DNA of 64,000 nucleotides, taken from Acanthornis magna (Eukaryota > Chordata > Aves > Passeriformes > Acanthizidae). Both the position numbers and the translations under genes were made by a program. Shown here one piece after another: positions 1 through 10,771 of this stretch (its first letter is position 1; each line of letters begins with the position of its first letter). Below the pieces are notes generated by a model that was not told the DNA's origin, did not search any database, and was given only the letters and a program-made list of their open reading frames with translations. The DNA lies in assembly GCA_036785705.1 (NCBI GenBank), contig JAWUZG010000070.1, forward strand, positions 693,001 to 757,000. The letters are read 5' to 3'.

Positions 1-2889
1 AAAGTTCAGTAACTTGTGAAAGTCACATTTTCCCGCATGGGGAAGGCAAATCTGGTTCGTCTGAAGCATGTCCTTCATCCCTATCCAGCATCATTCCACC
101 TGGGCTATCCTTGCCCCCCTAACTTAAAACTTTGGGTCTTGTACTATCTCTTCTCCAACCTATAGATAAAACACTTGGAGCAGGCTATTTCATATACTTA
201 TCCTTCCTAAATCTATCTTCCGTATAATTTGGATAACAACTGGATTTCTCCAAGGCTTTTCTCCAGCCACACCAGCTCCCACACTCTTTAACCTCCTCCC
301 TGTAACTTTTCCATGCTTTCTGTCTGTGCCACAGGGGATTTCTTACCTCTTTGTGCATCTTCATAAACCAGACATGCCCGCAGCAGTGGAACTTCAGGAA
401 ACACAAGGCAAAGTGACAAGGCTGCAAACCCATGTGCTTAATTTCACAGTCCAGTTCCTCGACATGGAAGACAGCCCTGTCTCTCTCGTGCATCCTCCAG
501 CCTTGCAGACCTACGCTGTTCTGCAATTTATATTCATCAACCACCTGACACACATTTTTATGGATTAAACTTCCAGCCTGGAGCCTATTAAAACATCAAC
601 AGACAATGCAAAAGTTATTAAAAGCTCTAAAATCCCCTTCTATCACTGCAGGTAACCAACAACCTTAACAGTTGTTTAATACACACAGATAGTACCTGCA
701 CCTGAAACATTTGGATTTGCTTTGGAAGGGTGAGGATTTGGGGAATACCTCCACTGGAAGCAGCTCCAGCAGGAGAATTAAGCCCCCTGTGTTTCCTCTA
801 CCTTTTCTAACCTCTCCCAAATGCCACCATGGACCCGCAGCTTTGCAGCTCCTGCCTTTGCAGGGCAGCTTTCCTAACAAACTAAATGCTGCTGTGAGTG
901 GAAGCCAGCCCCTGGAGCTTCAGGCAATCCCCAGGATATGTTTTCATCTCCTTGGCAGTAACTGTTCCTATATATAAGCAGTCAAACAGCACAGTCTGGT
1001 ACAGGTAAATATCCCACTGTATTAATGAGGCCTGAAGCAAAAAGCATTGCTAGAGCAAAGCCACCTGTTTACAAACAAAATCAGGAGGAAATGGGTCCTG
1101 GGGGGAATCACAGGCATCATCCCACAGTATACTGCACTGGTACAGCACCGTGGATTGTATATGGGTTACATGGAAATAGGAAGTTGGCATTCAACTCCTT
1201 CATGTCTGAGGGGCTGATTCATCTCTGTTGATGAAAAAAGACCTGAGGTGCTCAAGCTATAAAACCTGGAGCGCCTTTCCCTTGATTTGTGGATTGAAAC
1301 GCACCCGAAATCTCCGAAGAATCACTCCCATAAGGAGCAAGGTCAAGCCAAGCAGAATTCCTTTTCAACCTTTCAGGCATTAATTTGCTCTTTAATTTCT
1401 TTTTTAAGCTGCTGCAGAACCCATTTGGGTTGAAGATGGATGTCACAGCAAAGCCATTAAACAATGCCAATGATGCTCTGAACAACCTCCAAAGTCGCCT
1501 TGAGGAGGTCAGGGTGTTAATTCATCAGGAACAACATTATTTGTGATATCCACTGATTTTCCACTCTGTGACTCATTTGCCCCTTTGCTGAGTTAGGAAT
1601 ACTCTGAGGAAAGGAACACACTGAAATCTTGAACTAGGAACTACCCTCCAGTACTTAGTAACTGATTATGTAATTTGCTCCATACAATCTATGTTAATCT
1701 TGCAAGGGCAAATGTATGGGGAAAATGTGCTCACCTCCCACTCAGGAAGGTGAGAAATTCCTCCATTAAAAAACCAGGGGTTTAAAAACATTCTCGCCTT
1801 TGAGAAAGAGGATGCAGCACAATCAGGGGATAAGACATGACCTTGCAGACCTTAAAATTATCTCTGCCTAAGGTCACCCTTGTTTGCCAAGGCTGAGATG
1901 AGAGAAACTGGTGCCTTGGGGTTGTGTGTGCATGCATGGATGTTATTCCCACATCCAAAAGCAATCCCTGCCGGCCCATCCCGGCTATAATTTTATATCA
2001 CATTTCCCTGCCACCACTGAGTCCTTTCACAGCTGCATTCACATCCTGATTTTCTTTCCTTCAGATTTAAAGCTGCGGAGAGGCAGCAGATTAGGGAGAC
2101 AAGGCCCATCCTTTGCACAATGCAGGGGCTGCAATTTCATCCCCAGGATGGGGCTGCTCCACTTGAATCCTGCCTTTGTGCTGTGGGGCACCAGGGGAAA
2201 CCTCCCCCCAAATCCCTGAATCGCCCCCTTGTATTTGGTTACAGACAGCACTCGACGCTATCCAGCTCCTCGCAAATCCACATCTCCGAGGGCACTGGAA
2301 GGAAAGCCAGGGCAGGGCTGGAGCAGGATCCCCCCAGAGCTTGAGTCAGTGGGATTTGGTTCCCAACCTTCCACCTCTGCAGTGGTGACACCGCTCAAGC
2401 CTGCAATTAGTATTTGCCAGGGAGTTTCCTTGGAAAATAATGTCTCATTCTCCTAAGGAAAAATAAACATTATCCTTCTCTTTCCCCAGCCTTCAATCCC
2501 AAAGCCAGGCATATTAATGGCCATGGCTTTTGCCTCTGACAGCAGAGGCCTGATTCTGCCCTCAGAGCCTTGCACAACTCAGGAGATGTAAATATGGGAA
2601 ATTACTGGGAAAACACATCTGCCAAACCACAGGGATTCTTTGGGAGAAGGGTAATACGTGGAAGACTCCACTTGATTTATTATAGAGATCAAGGAAAAGG
2701 ATGCTGCAGAAGGGCTCCAATCCCAACTGCATTATCTCATAATAATTTCTAATAAAGAACACATAACATCCAATAAAAACCCATCCCAGGGAGGCAGCTC
2801 CAGCTCTCCGGAAGATGCCAGCAATGCCGCTGCGCTTCCCTTCTTTCTTTTTGGGGAGTATATTTGTTTGTTGATGGGGTTTTTTTGAA

Positions 2890-3060
2890 GGTCGCAGAGT
2901 CCCTAGATGCGGCAGAAAAACGCTTTTCCCGAGGAGCAGGATGCTCCTTCCCGGCTTGCCCCAATCGCGACGCCAGGTGGCAGCGCAGCCCCAGCCACGG
3001 ACTGCAGCGGGAAGAAGGCGGGGATTAGAAAGCGGGAGGGGAAAAAAAAGGTGAAAAGGG
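2890..3060 (+). promoter_or_regulatory. Small CpG-rich patch with a CTCF-like motif
   Basis: CpG dinucleotides are clustered here (for example around 2908-2935 and 2966-3040), in contrast to the CpG-poor flanks. Inside it, 2968-2986 reads GACGCCAGGTGGCAGCGC, close to the CTCF core (CCANNAGGTGGCAG) in plus orientation. This could be an insulator or other regulatory element about 5.5 kb past the likely UGT8 poly(A) site. The motif was matched by eye, without a score, and occupancy is unknown. Confidence 0.4.
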
Positions 3061-3654
3061 AGAAGAGCAATGCATGTCTAACAGGCTGTCCGCAGGGAAA
3101 GCAGCCTTGCTGCGGGAACAGCTCCGATGGGATGCTTCCAGCCCTGGCAAAAAGCAGCACAAGGTACCAGCGGGTTGGCACAGACGACATGGATGCATGG
3201 ACACAGATGGAGGATGCTGACACATGTACAGGGATGCACACATTTGTTACTCTTCCTCAAACCCTCAAAAAACCCCCAAATCATCTTATTTTTAATCAGA
3301 AATACGCATTCATGTAAATTTCAAATAGTGCCATAAACTGGGATTTTGGGAACTGAAGTTAAAACATTCATTAGGCTGAGCAGCAGATTTTGGTTTAGTT
3401 TAGACCTTTTAAAATGCCTTTTAAAAGCAAAATAGCACATTTCCTGAGGAAAGCCATCCTTTGAAACGGATAGAGAGAAGCAAAGGTGATGCTGGGAAAC
3501 ACAGGAATATTTCCAAGCCCAGAAATGCCCAGAAGTGAAGTGGAAAGCATTTTCCAGTCCACATGGGAGACAGGAGGGGCTGGCTGCAAGTTTATCAAGC
3601 TCTAGGGTGAAACTAAGCAGAATTTTCTTCCTGTGATACAATCAGAAAGCTACC

Positions 3655-3990
3655 AGCCCAAATGAAAGAATGAATCACAAAATTACTGAAGATTTTGGGT
3701 AGGAAGAGACCATAAAGCCCATCTGATTCCCTGCCACAGGCAGAGACACCTTTCACTAGACCAAGTTGCTCCAAGCCCCATCCAACCCGGCCTTGGACAC
3801 CTCCATATCCTCCTGGCCAACCTTCTACCCATTTTAGTCTCAGAGTAATTCTTTGGCTAAAACACCTTCCCAGGCCCTTTCCCCTGCTCTGTTGCTGTGT
3901 AACCACAGCTCCTCCCGGCCTTTGTCTGTCTGCAGGACTGAACGAGCTGGGAATTGGCCTCTCCTTCCCTGAAATCAATACCTTCAGTGT
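3655..3990 (-). mobile_element. CR1-type LINE 3' fragment, degraded
   Basis: The order of phrases is that of an avian CR1 3' end read on the complementary strand: a decayed AATCACAAAAT-type tail near 3670, then 'gggtaggaagagaccataaa', 'ccctgccacaggcagagac', and 'ccatccaacccggccttgg' with 'acacctcca'. The CR1 3' end points towards lower coordinates. The copy is heavily mutated and non-coding. Boundaries are approximate, and the upper one is where the match fades near 3990. Confidence 0.75.
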
Positions 3991-3994
3991 CAAC

Positions 3995-4170
3995 AAAATG
4001 AGACGTTCAGCGATGCCAAAAGCAGCACTGGAACGACTCAGCACTGGAGCAGCCTGTCCAGAGAGTGGCTGGGGAGTCTCTTTCCCTGGAGATACTCAAA
4101 GCCACCTTGGCATAATGCTCTGGGAAGGTGAACTCCTGTGGAGCAGGGATTTTTTCCTGGGAGGTGGCTG
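3995..4170 (+). mobile_element. CR1-type LINE 3' fragment, opposite orientation
   Basis: The phrases 'gagcagcctgtccagagagt', 'ggagtctctttccctggaga' and 'tactcaaagccaccttgg' follow the consensus of the CR1 3' part in sense orientation (a usual copy reads 'gaacaggctgcccagggaag', then 'ggagatattcaaaaccc'). It directly abuts the minus-strand CR1 fragment, so the two form a head-to-head pair. It is degraded and truncated, without an obvious ATTCTRTG tail. Confidence 0.6.
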
Positions 4171-7100
4171 TGTCTTCATATTTCTCATGGAGCGAGGCAA
4201 AACATTAGGAGAAAAATGCAAATCAAAGCAGTGAGGAGAGGGAGGGGGGAAGCAATGCTTCAGTAGTTGTGGGAATATTGGTTCAGCTCAACTGAACTTC
4301 ACCAAAAATGTCAATAAGAACTGTACTGGCTCGCTTTGCATGACTGGAACCTTGCCATGGGTAATAATAATCTCTGTCACACCACCTGACATACCTTTCC
4401 ATGGCCCTGCACTGGGCAGGGACTGCTCAGTGCTCTCACACAGCTCCCGACCTGAGAACCAACTGTTCCTGCCGGGAAGTTTCTGAACTGTGCGGATACG
4501 GGAGGCTGAAGGAACTCTCCCCTGGCACCCAAACTGTCAATGGAAGCAGAAGGGGGGCTATGACTTGGCCTCCCTTTTACAAAGATCACGGTGATTCAGC
4601 CTCAAATGTAGTTCAAACGGAGAGTTTGTAGGCTAAAGGCTTGAGAAATCAACCTTAAGTGACCAGATTTATACGGTGCTTAAATCCCTCCAGCCTGAAC
4701 AGCGGTATTTTAACTTGGCCTGAACAGCTTCCACAAACACATTCCTCATGCCATAGGATGGATAAATTACAGAGAAAGTCACACACTTGCCCTTCCTCCC
4801 TCACCCCTCAAGAATTACCCTCTGTTGTCTCTCCAACAGCAACTCTGCCAACACACCGAGGTGTGCCCTCACCAGAGAAGCCACCCAGGTGGACATGTGG
4901 TGGTTCCTGTGACGCAAATAGGAGCATCCAGCTTTCCCAACCTTTCCTCCCACACCCAGGAAAGGCAGGAGTGCCCAGAAACTGTCCATAACCACACATC
5001 TGGTGAAATGGTTTGGGCCTGTGGGATATTTCCTGAGGATGAAGAAATGATCTAAGGAACTAGTAGCAAGAGAAGTTGGTCACAGGGCTGGGAATAACCT
5101 GTCCTGAAGTTGCTCTTGCATTATTTGACCAGTGATGACAATTTGTTACTTCTAAAAAGTTATTTTACCTATAATGTTACTTTACCCTTCTTAACTAAAA
5201 GCTTTCTTATACCTCCACACTTAATTTTATACAGCCATCCCATCAGGGTCCCATGGATAGACTGGAATGTTTCCTAATATTGGCTTGAGATGCTCTTCTC
5301 TTTACGTCCACTAAATACACACTTAAAACACAAAAAACAAAGAAAAATAAAATTACAGAAGCTGATAAATCCTCCAGGAATCCCAAGTGTCACACACAGT
5401 TGTGGATTCATTTGCCTTTTTGGGAAAAGCATGGAGTCACACAGACCTGCCCCTCGTTACATGTCATTCCTTACCCATTGGTTTCTTCACTGCTCCATCT
5501 ATCGTGAGGCCACCCTGAAAGACACAAACAAACGGAAAATGACCTCGGAGTTATCCCCACGGGGTTATTCTTAACCTGGATCTTCTCACCGGTTTTGTTT
5601 GTGGTGCAGCTCCACAAAAAGGAGATGTGTCTGCAAAAACGAGGATTCATTTGCAGTCCATGGCAGGAGAGGAGGCCAGCAGGAACAAGTCCTTAAAAAA
5701 GCATCGATAACGCTCTTGTATGTGAGTAACATGAGCAATGGGATCCAGGAAAAAAACTGTTCCCCTTGCTGTACCCAACAATCACACTCCAAGTTGTTAT
5801 CATGTCATCTAAAAAAACCAAATGTAACATTTTTTCCCGGTAAAAGTAACACAGGTTTTAATTCATGCATCTCCTTGTCACGCTTTTCTCAGCACCACCA
5901 AAAGACCCAACGCTGCACCTTTTCCCAGACCACCAGACAGAGGCTGAAGAGCCAAAAACAACAGAAAGGAAAAGCTAAATAAACATTTCTTTCATCAGGA
6001 AGCTCATGGGTGAGGCTTGAAGTGCTGAAAGGTCTTATCTGCAGTGAAATTCAATGGCCAAACTTAAATCTGGGCTTGGAAACGCTCCCTGGGGCGAGGC
6101 CACCTCCACCCAAGAGCCATCAGATCCCAGGCAGGACATACGGGATACATAGGAGCTTTCCATAGCAGCAGAACCAGGATGGAGCTATTGGAACAGCTTC
6201 TGGCAGAGTTACGGTGTCCCCAGGTGAGCTCTCCTGGAAAGCAGAACCAGGAGGGCAGGGAAATGCCAAAGGGGCTTTGGGAAAGTGGCAGATCAACAAC
6301 TGGCATGCTCAGAAACCACACACGCTAAAAATGCTACTGAGAGAGGCTGATGCACCAAAACGGGAGATACAGAAACCTTTACAAGAGGCATAAAAGTGTA
6401 CAAAAGCAGGGCACAAGAGTAGAACTTCTTACAAATACAGGAAAATGTGTTAATTCCTTGCAGAACTCTGTTTTCTCCACATACAGATTTGCTGTCTCTA
6501 TTAAGAGTCTTCCTTACTGGGCTTCTCCTGGAGCTGAAAACTCTTATCCTTGCTCTGAATCTCACAGGAGCAGAAGATGGGAATTTATTCGAAGCCTCTA
6601 TCTGAGATTATCACATATCTGCTGCTTCATTTCAAGAAGCAAACGAGTTGTGTTTAGAATGAGAACATTTTCTTCCTATCAGGCTGAATTCCAGAGGAAT
6701 TCAGTGCATCCTTTTGCAGTGAGCTGGGAAAATGACCAGGTGAGCTTTGGGGAGCACAAATAACACAGAGACATCCAAGAGGATGCTCAACATCTCTATG
6801 CCAACTGCAGCTCATGTCCAACCAGCCCTTAAGTCCAAGCATCCTCCTGATCTTTACTCCTAGTTTTGAACACCTGCTGTAATTCTGAATTTTCTTGTAA
6901 CACCAGCACACCCGAACACATAAAATGCTGCTTGTATCTCTCCCAAGTTAATTATTACACTGCACAGCCCAGTCAGTGCAACACCGTGTCAGGAGGAGTG
7001 GGACAAGGAACTCTTCCTGATGTCACAAGAAACATTTCATCATCACCTCCAGCCCTCCGCCATTTCCCAATCCTAGCTTCACCCATTTGTTTCCCAAAAT

Positions 7101-8487
7101 CCAAGATCTCTATAAAGGAGAACGCTGTCTATATTTACGTATATGTGTATTCAGCTACAGTCCTTTTAAGTAACCTCCCTGTTTTATGAGTTCTGGCAAG
7201 ACATTTTTTTCCCCTAACAAACTAAACCCATAGATACTAAATTAAAATTTTGACTGATAGTTTGTTCTGATTTTTAAATATGCAAGAATGCAGTAAAATA
7301 TTTACAGCAAAATAAAACGCTGGTAAAACTTGATCACTGCACGGCAAAATCACAAGGGAAACAAGATGAACAGGTGCACACCAGAGTAACTCTGTCTCCA
7401 TTACTGTCAGTACACAGATGTATAAACTGAGATTATTTCAGTCTCTTAGCCTGGAATAAAAGTGTCTATAGGTGTTCCCTACATTAAGAGTACTTGACTG
7501 CCAAAAATCTTGGTGGTCATCTACAGAAGTAGAAGTCTACGTCATCTCTTGCTTTAGTAACCGCTCCCCCCCCGTTCTTGCACCGAGACACCATTATTTC
7601 ATTAGAATATAATTATACTGACATTGAAGAGCCAATCTTTTGAGATTTTCTCACTTAAAGAGTTTCTTTAAAGTGCCTTCTCTGTTCAATGCATAATAAC
7701 TAATATTGATCAGAGGGGTGACTCAAGCCTCAGACCTGGTACTGCGATGCAGTTTGGAGTTTACACATGTATTTTTAAACACTTTTTTAAACATTCCTTC
7801 AGCTATCTGGCTGATTTCAACACTGGCTGGGCACCAACAGCAATCACTGCTAGATTCTGTGTCTGAAACACAGGAACAATTTGCTTGCTGTGGCAAAAAG
7901 GGGGTTGAGACAACCACAGTGACAGCTCATGCTTGAACTTAGAAGAAAGTTGAAACACAACAGGTATTTCTAGAGATGAGGTGGATCAGACTCATCAGGA
8001 ATTTCGTAACACAATTAATGCAGCCACTGCCTCTTATTGCAAAAGAATTGCAACATATTTGTACATACAGAGACTACTCAAGAAATCCATCATCTCATCT
8101 AAGATCACTGTGAAAAAACTTTTAATCCTGCTTTTGAAGAGACAAGTTCAACATACACAGGAAAAGAAACAAACCAAAAAACACTGTGCCAGGTATGTCC
8201 ACCAACTTTAAAAAATTTGAACTGCCTTAAAGAAATCTAATTAAGTGTTTTGTCTTTCAATTGATTCAAAGCTCCTACGGGAAATAGATCTACACTCACA
8301 AAAATAGCAGTATTTTTGATTTCAAATATATATCATGCACCACAGTAAACACTGAGAAGAAAAATGATGTGTACCCAAATAAGCATCCATATTTATGTAC
8401 ACACACACCGAGGGTACTTTAAGACAACCAGCATTCAGTTGAACAAAAACATACTTCCAACAACAGAATTTCTCTATTAAATCCATG

Positions 8488-8493
8488 TTTATT
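8488..8493 (-). terminator. UGT8: UGT8 distal poly(A) signal AATAAA
   Basis: The plus strand reads TTTATT, which is AATAAA in the UGT8 sense. The sequence just beyond, in transcript orientation, is T/G-rich (TTCTGTTGTTGG, later TATGTTTTTGTT), as expected of a downstream element, so cleavage is likely near 8465-8475. Another hexamer at 8787-8792 is a possible proximal site. Confidence 0.55.
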
Positions 8494-9059
8494 GCTTAAG
8501 TTTTATCACAGTGGAGATTAAATTATGCTTAATCATCCGGTCAGTGCTTTTGTACCTTCTTTAATGCCATAAAACCCCCACATTTTAAACCAAGTCATTC
8601 ATACACTCGAAGTCTTCTCACCATCCCACCATTCATCGCCTCTGTGTGCTCCTGTAGTTGCCATGGGCTGCGAGATTGTAAAAAGGTATAGCTAAGAGGC
8701 TTATTTATAATACCATTTTTTCTTCAAGTATTCAGAGAGCAGCACAAGTAGCTGCCCTGCATATTAGAAACATATCTGCACTGTTATTTATTGCTGTAGG
8801 ACCGAGGCTCCTGATGGAATGGTGGTGAAATATTGCATCACTGTGTATGAAGATGAGCTCAGCATCCCATCATCATCCCAACTCCTCCCATGTTAGTGAG
8901 CGACACAAGGCAAAACGAGCTTCCCTCCTTTCTCTTTCAGCCACGGGACCTCGAACTACAAATAAATAAAGCGTACACTCACAACGTGTGTAGTGCAAAT
9001 TCCAAGTAAACAGAATGACATGGAAATAAAACTCATAGTTGCCAACTTTGGTTCGGCAG

Positions 9060-9265
9060 GGCAGCAATGATTCCACGCCCGGCTCTCCCGCCCTCGGAGC
9101 ACACACCACCGCCAGCGTCCGTGTCGGCAACAATGATTGAAGGGGATTGTTGGGGGCAGGGGGGACATGGGGCCACCTCCGCACGCCAGGTGGCCAGGCC
9201 TCACCCCACGCACCCCAGCAGCCCTGGGCAGGACGGCTGGACACCGCCCGCGGCGCGGAATTCCT
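9060..9265 (-). other. GC-rich, CpG-containing segment inside the UGT8 3' UTR
   Basis: This segment is sharply more GC-rich than the AT-rich UTR on both sides. It has CpGs at both ends (around 9077-9125 and 9178-9260, ending in CCGCCCGCGGCGCGG) and four G-runs at 9142-9172 on the plus strand. It could be a structured UTR element or a small CpG island at the 3' end of the gene; the sequence alone does not decide. Confidence 0.45.
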
Positions 9266-10407
9266 ATTGGCAACTATGTGGAACATGGATTGCGTGGCCC
9301 AGACTAATAGAAGGTAATATTTCTGTTTTTCCAGATACAACCATTGAAAGAGAACATCTACAACATTGCGATTCAGAAAGAACTTAATGAGAATTAACAG
9401 GAAAGACATTCAACTCTGGGGGGCGCGGGGGGAGCGCTGTGTGGGGGTTGTTCCCTTTAAACAAACCCCAAGGAGTGGTTCGAGTCTGCGCGGCTCTGGG
9501 CCATTACAAAACCTTCTGCACTAAAGCACAGGGCTAGGTTTTTATAAGTTCTTTTGTTGTTGTTGCTGTTGTTTCACTTATTTTTCTTAATTATGCAAAT
9601 CTACATCCCACACAGCCATATTTGGAACTGATATAAGACTCCCTAATATTTTTGTGGCATAAATTCTGTATGCAGAGAAAGGCTACAAAATTTTTGTCTC
9701 AAAGTTAGGACACACTGTAGACTTGCTCAAGACCCTTTTCTCCAAAGTACTGGTAGCGAGCAGAAGAGTCATGCAGCTTTATCAGTAAAACGAGTACGTA
9801 TTTTTGCCATTTTTCTTCAGTGCTCATTAAGATTATTTCATTTGTTTTTTAACATCTGTGTTCTCAGTCCACAACTTGCTATTTTTCACATAAAGACAGG
9901 GGGAAATTATTTGTGTTTTTAACAGCATTCCTACACAACAGGTTGAACTTTGAACAAAGGAAACACAGAACTAGCACTAGAGTTCTCTCAGCTAAAAGGA
10001 TGGATATATTAAAATAATAAAAAAATATAAGGAGAACACCTCTGCAAATAAAAAGAAACCTCTCCTCATTTGGGACACACACACTGAGCTTTTAAGAACT
10101 GAAAACTCATAAATACGGTCGTTGTATAGAACTTTAGAGAATTAAGGCTTCTAAAAACTTCAGTGCCAAAATAACATCTCTGCATCAGTATTAAGAATAA
10201 AATATTTTCCATTTTAGGTTGTGCTTGCCTTTTTTTTTTTTTTTAAAGACTTCTCTTAGTTCCGTAGAATTTTGTCACATAATATTACATACTGAAGGGG
10301 AGTGTTAGAACTGCTTATTGAGGTTTTAAGTAGTTGTTAGACTAAGTTACAGCGATAAAATTCGATTACTGATCTGATTCATTACTACTTTACATGGGGC
10401 TGTTGGC

Positions 10408-10771
10408 TCATTTCACCTTTTTTTCATGCTTAATGTGGCCATTTCTTCTATACTTGCCATTGGGGATCCCGTTCTGGTAGTGTCCATTAACAGCGCTATG
10501 TTTGTCATTTGACCAGAGATGTTTGCTCTGCTTGCAGATTAATTTTGTCATCCTGGCCAAAACACAGTAAAGTAAGGCAGCACCCACTAGTAAGACCAAG
10601 GCAATATCCAGTAAGAAATACTGAAAGAGGGAGATGCTGTAAACAGCGGCACGTAGATGTTGGGCTCCATTGTGGCGCAGGATGTAATTGATCCAGTACA
10701 CAGTCCGGTTCACGGGGTGCCCAGGCTGGTCCTTGTGGATCTCCGACAGCCTCTGCGCCCGCTGCCGATAG
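10408..10771 (-). CDS. UGT8: UGT8 coding exon 6 (residues 421-541 and stop)
   Basis: This is the last coding exon: 364 nt of coding sequence with acceptor TTATCCCCCCAG|CTATCGG. The first base completes Ser421. It encodes YRQRAQRLSEIHKDQPGHPV and NRTVYW (sequon N442), then QYFLLDIALVLLVGAALLY (membrane span, about 471-489) and a Lys/Asn-rich cytosolic tail with NGHYQNG and NGKYRRNGHIKHEKKVK. The final KKVK places lysines at -3 and -4, a dilysine signal for retrieval to the ER. The stop codon is at 10410-10408. Confidence 0.97.

Larger units (their letters stand above)
1..8460. other. Intergenic DNA downstream of UGT8
   Basis: No coding gene can be supported here. The open frames are short (up to about 136 codons), lie in unrelated frames, often overlap on opposite strands, and match no family I recognise. 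The stretch holds two degraded CR1 fragments (about 3655-4170) and a small CpG-rich patch (about 2890-3060), listed separately. The rest is unremarkable single-copy-looking sequence. In mammals the next gene downstream of UGT8 is NDST4; none of its coding sequence was recognised here. Confidence 0.7.
8465..10407 (-). other. UGT8: UGT8 3' UTR (predicted)
   Basis: This non-coding sequence follows the UGT8 stop codon in the same exon. The length, about 1.9 kb, agrees with my recollection of the mammalian UGT8 3' UTR. The distal end is inferred from an AATAAA hexamer at 8493-8488 (minus strand) followed by a T/G-rich stretch around 8467-8440. It contains a GC-rich segment at about 9060-9265 and an A-rich run in the mRNA sense at about 10232-10245. 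The 178-codon open frame at 8873-9409 lies inside it and is not considered a gene. A second AATAAA at 8792-8787 could give a shorter isoform. Confidence 0.6.

Noticed and set aside
2907..3317. 136-codon plus-strand frame at the small CpG-rich patch
   Set aside because: No recognisable family, no splice or promoter context, and several overlapping minus-strand frames in the same DNA.
9178..9200. Second CTCF-like motif in the UGT8 3' UTR
   Set aside because: ACGCCAGGTGGCCAGG departs from the core after GGTGGC, so it was not counted as a site.
8873..9409. 178-codon minus-strand frame downstream of UGT8
   Set aside because: It lies in the predicted UGT8 3' UTR, has no similarity I recognise, and spans a GC-rich block that suppresses stops.
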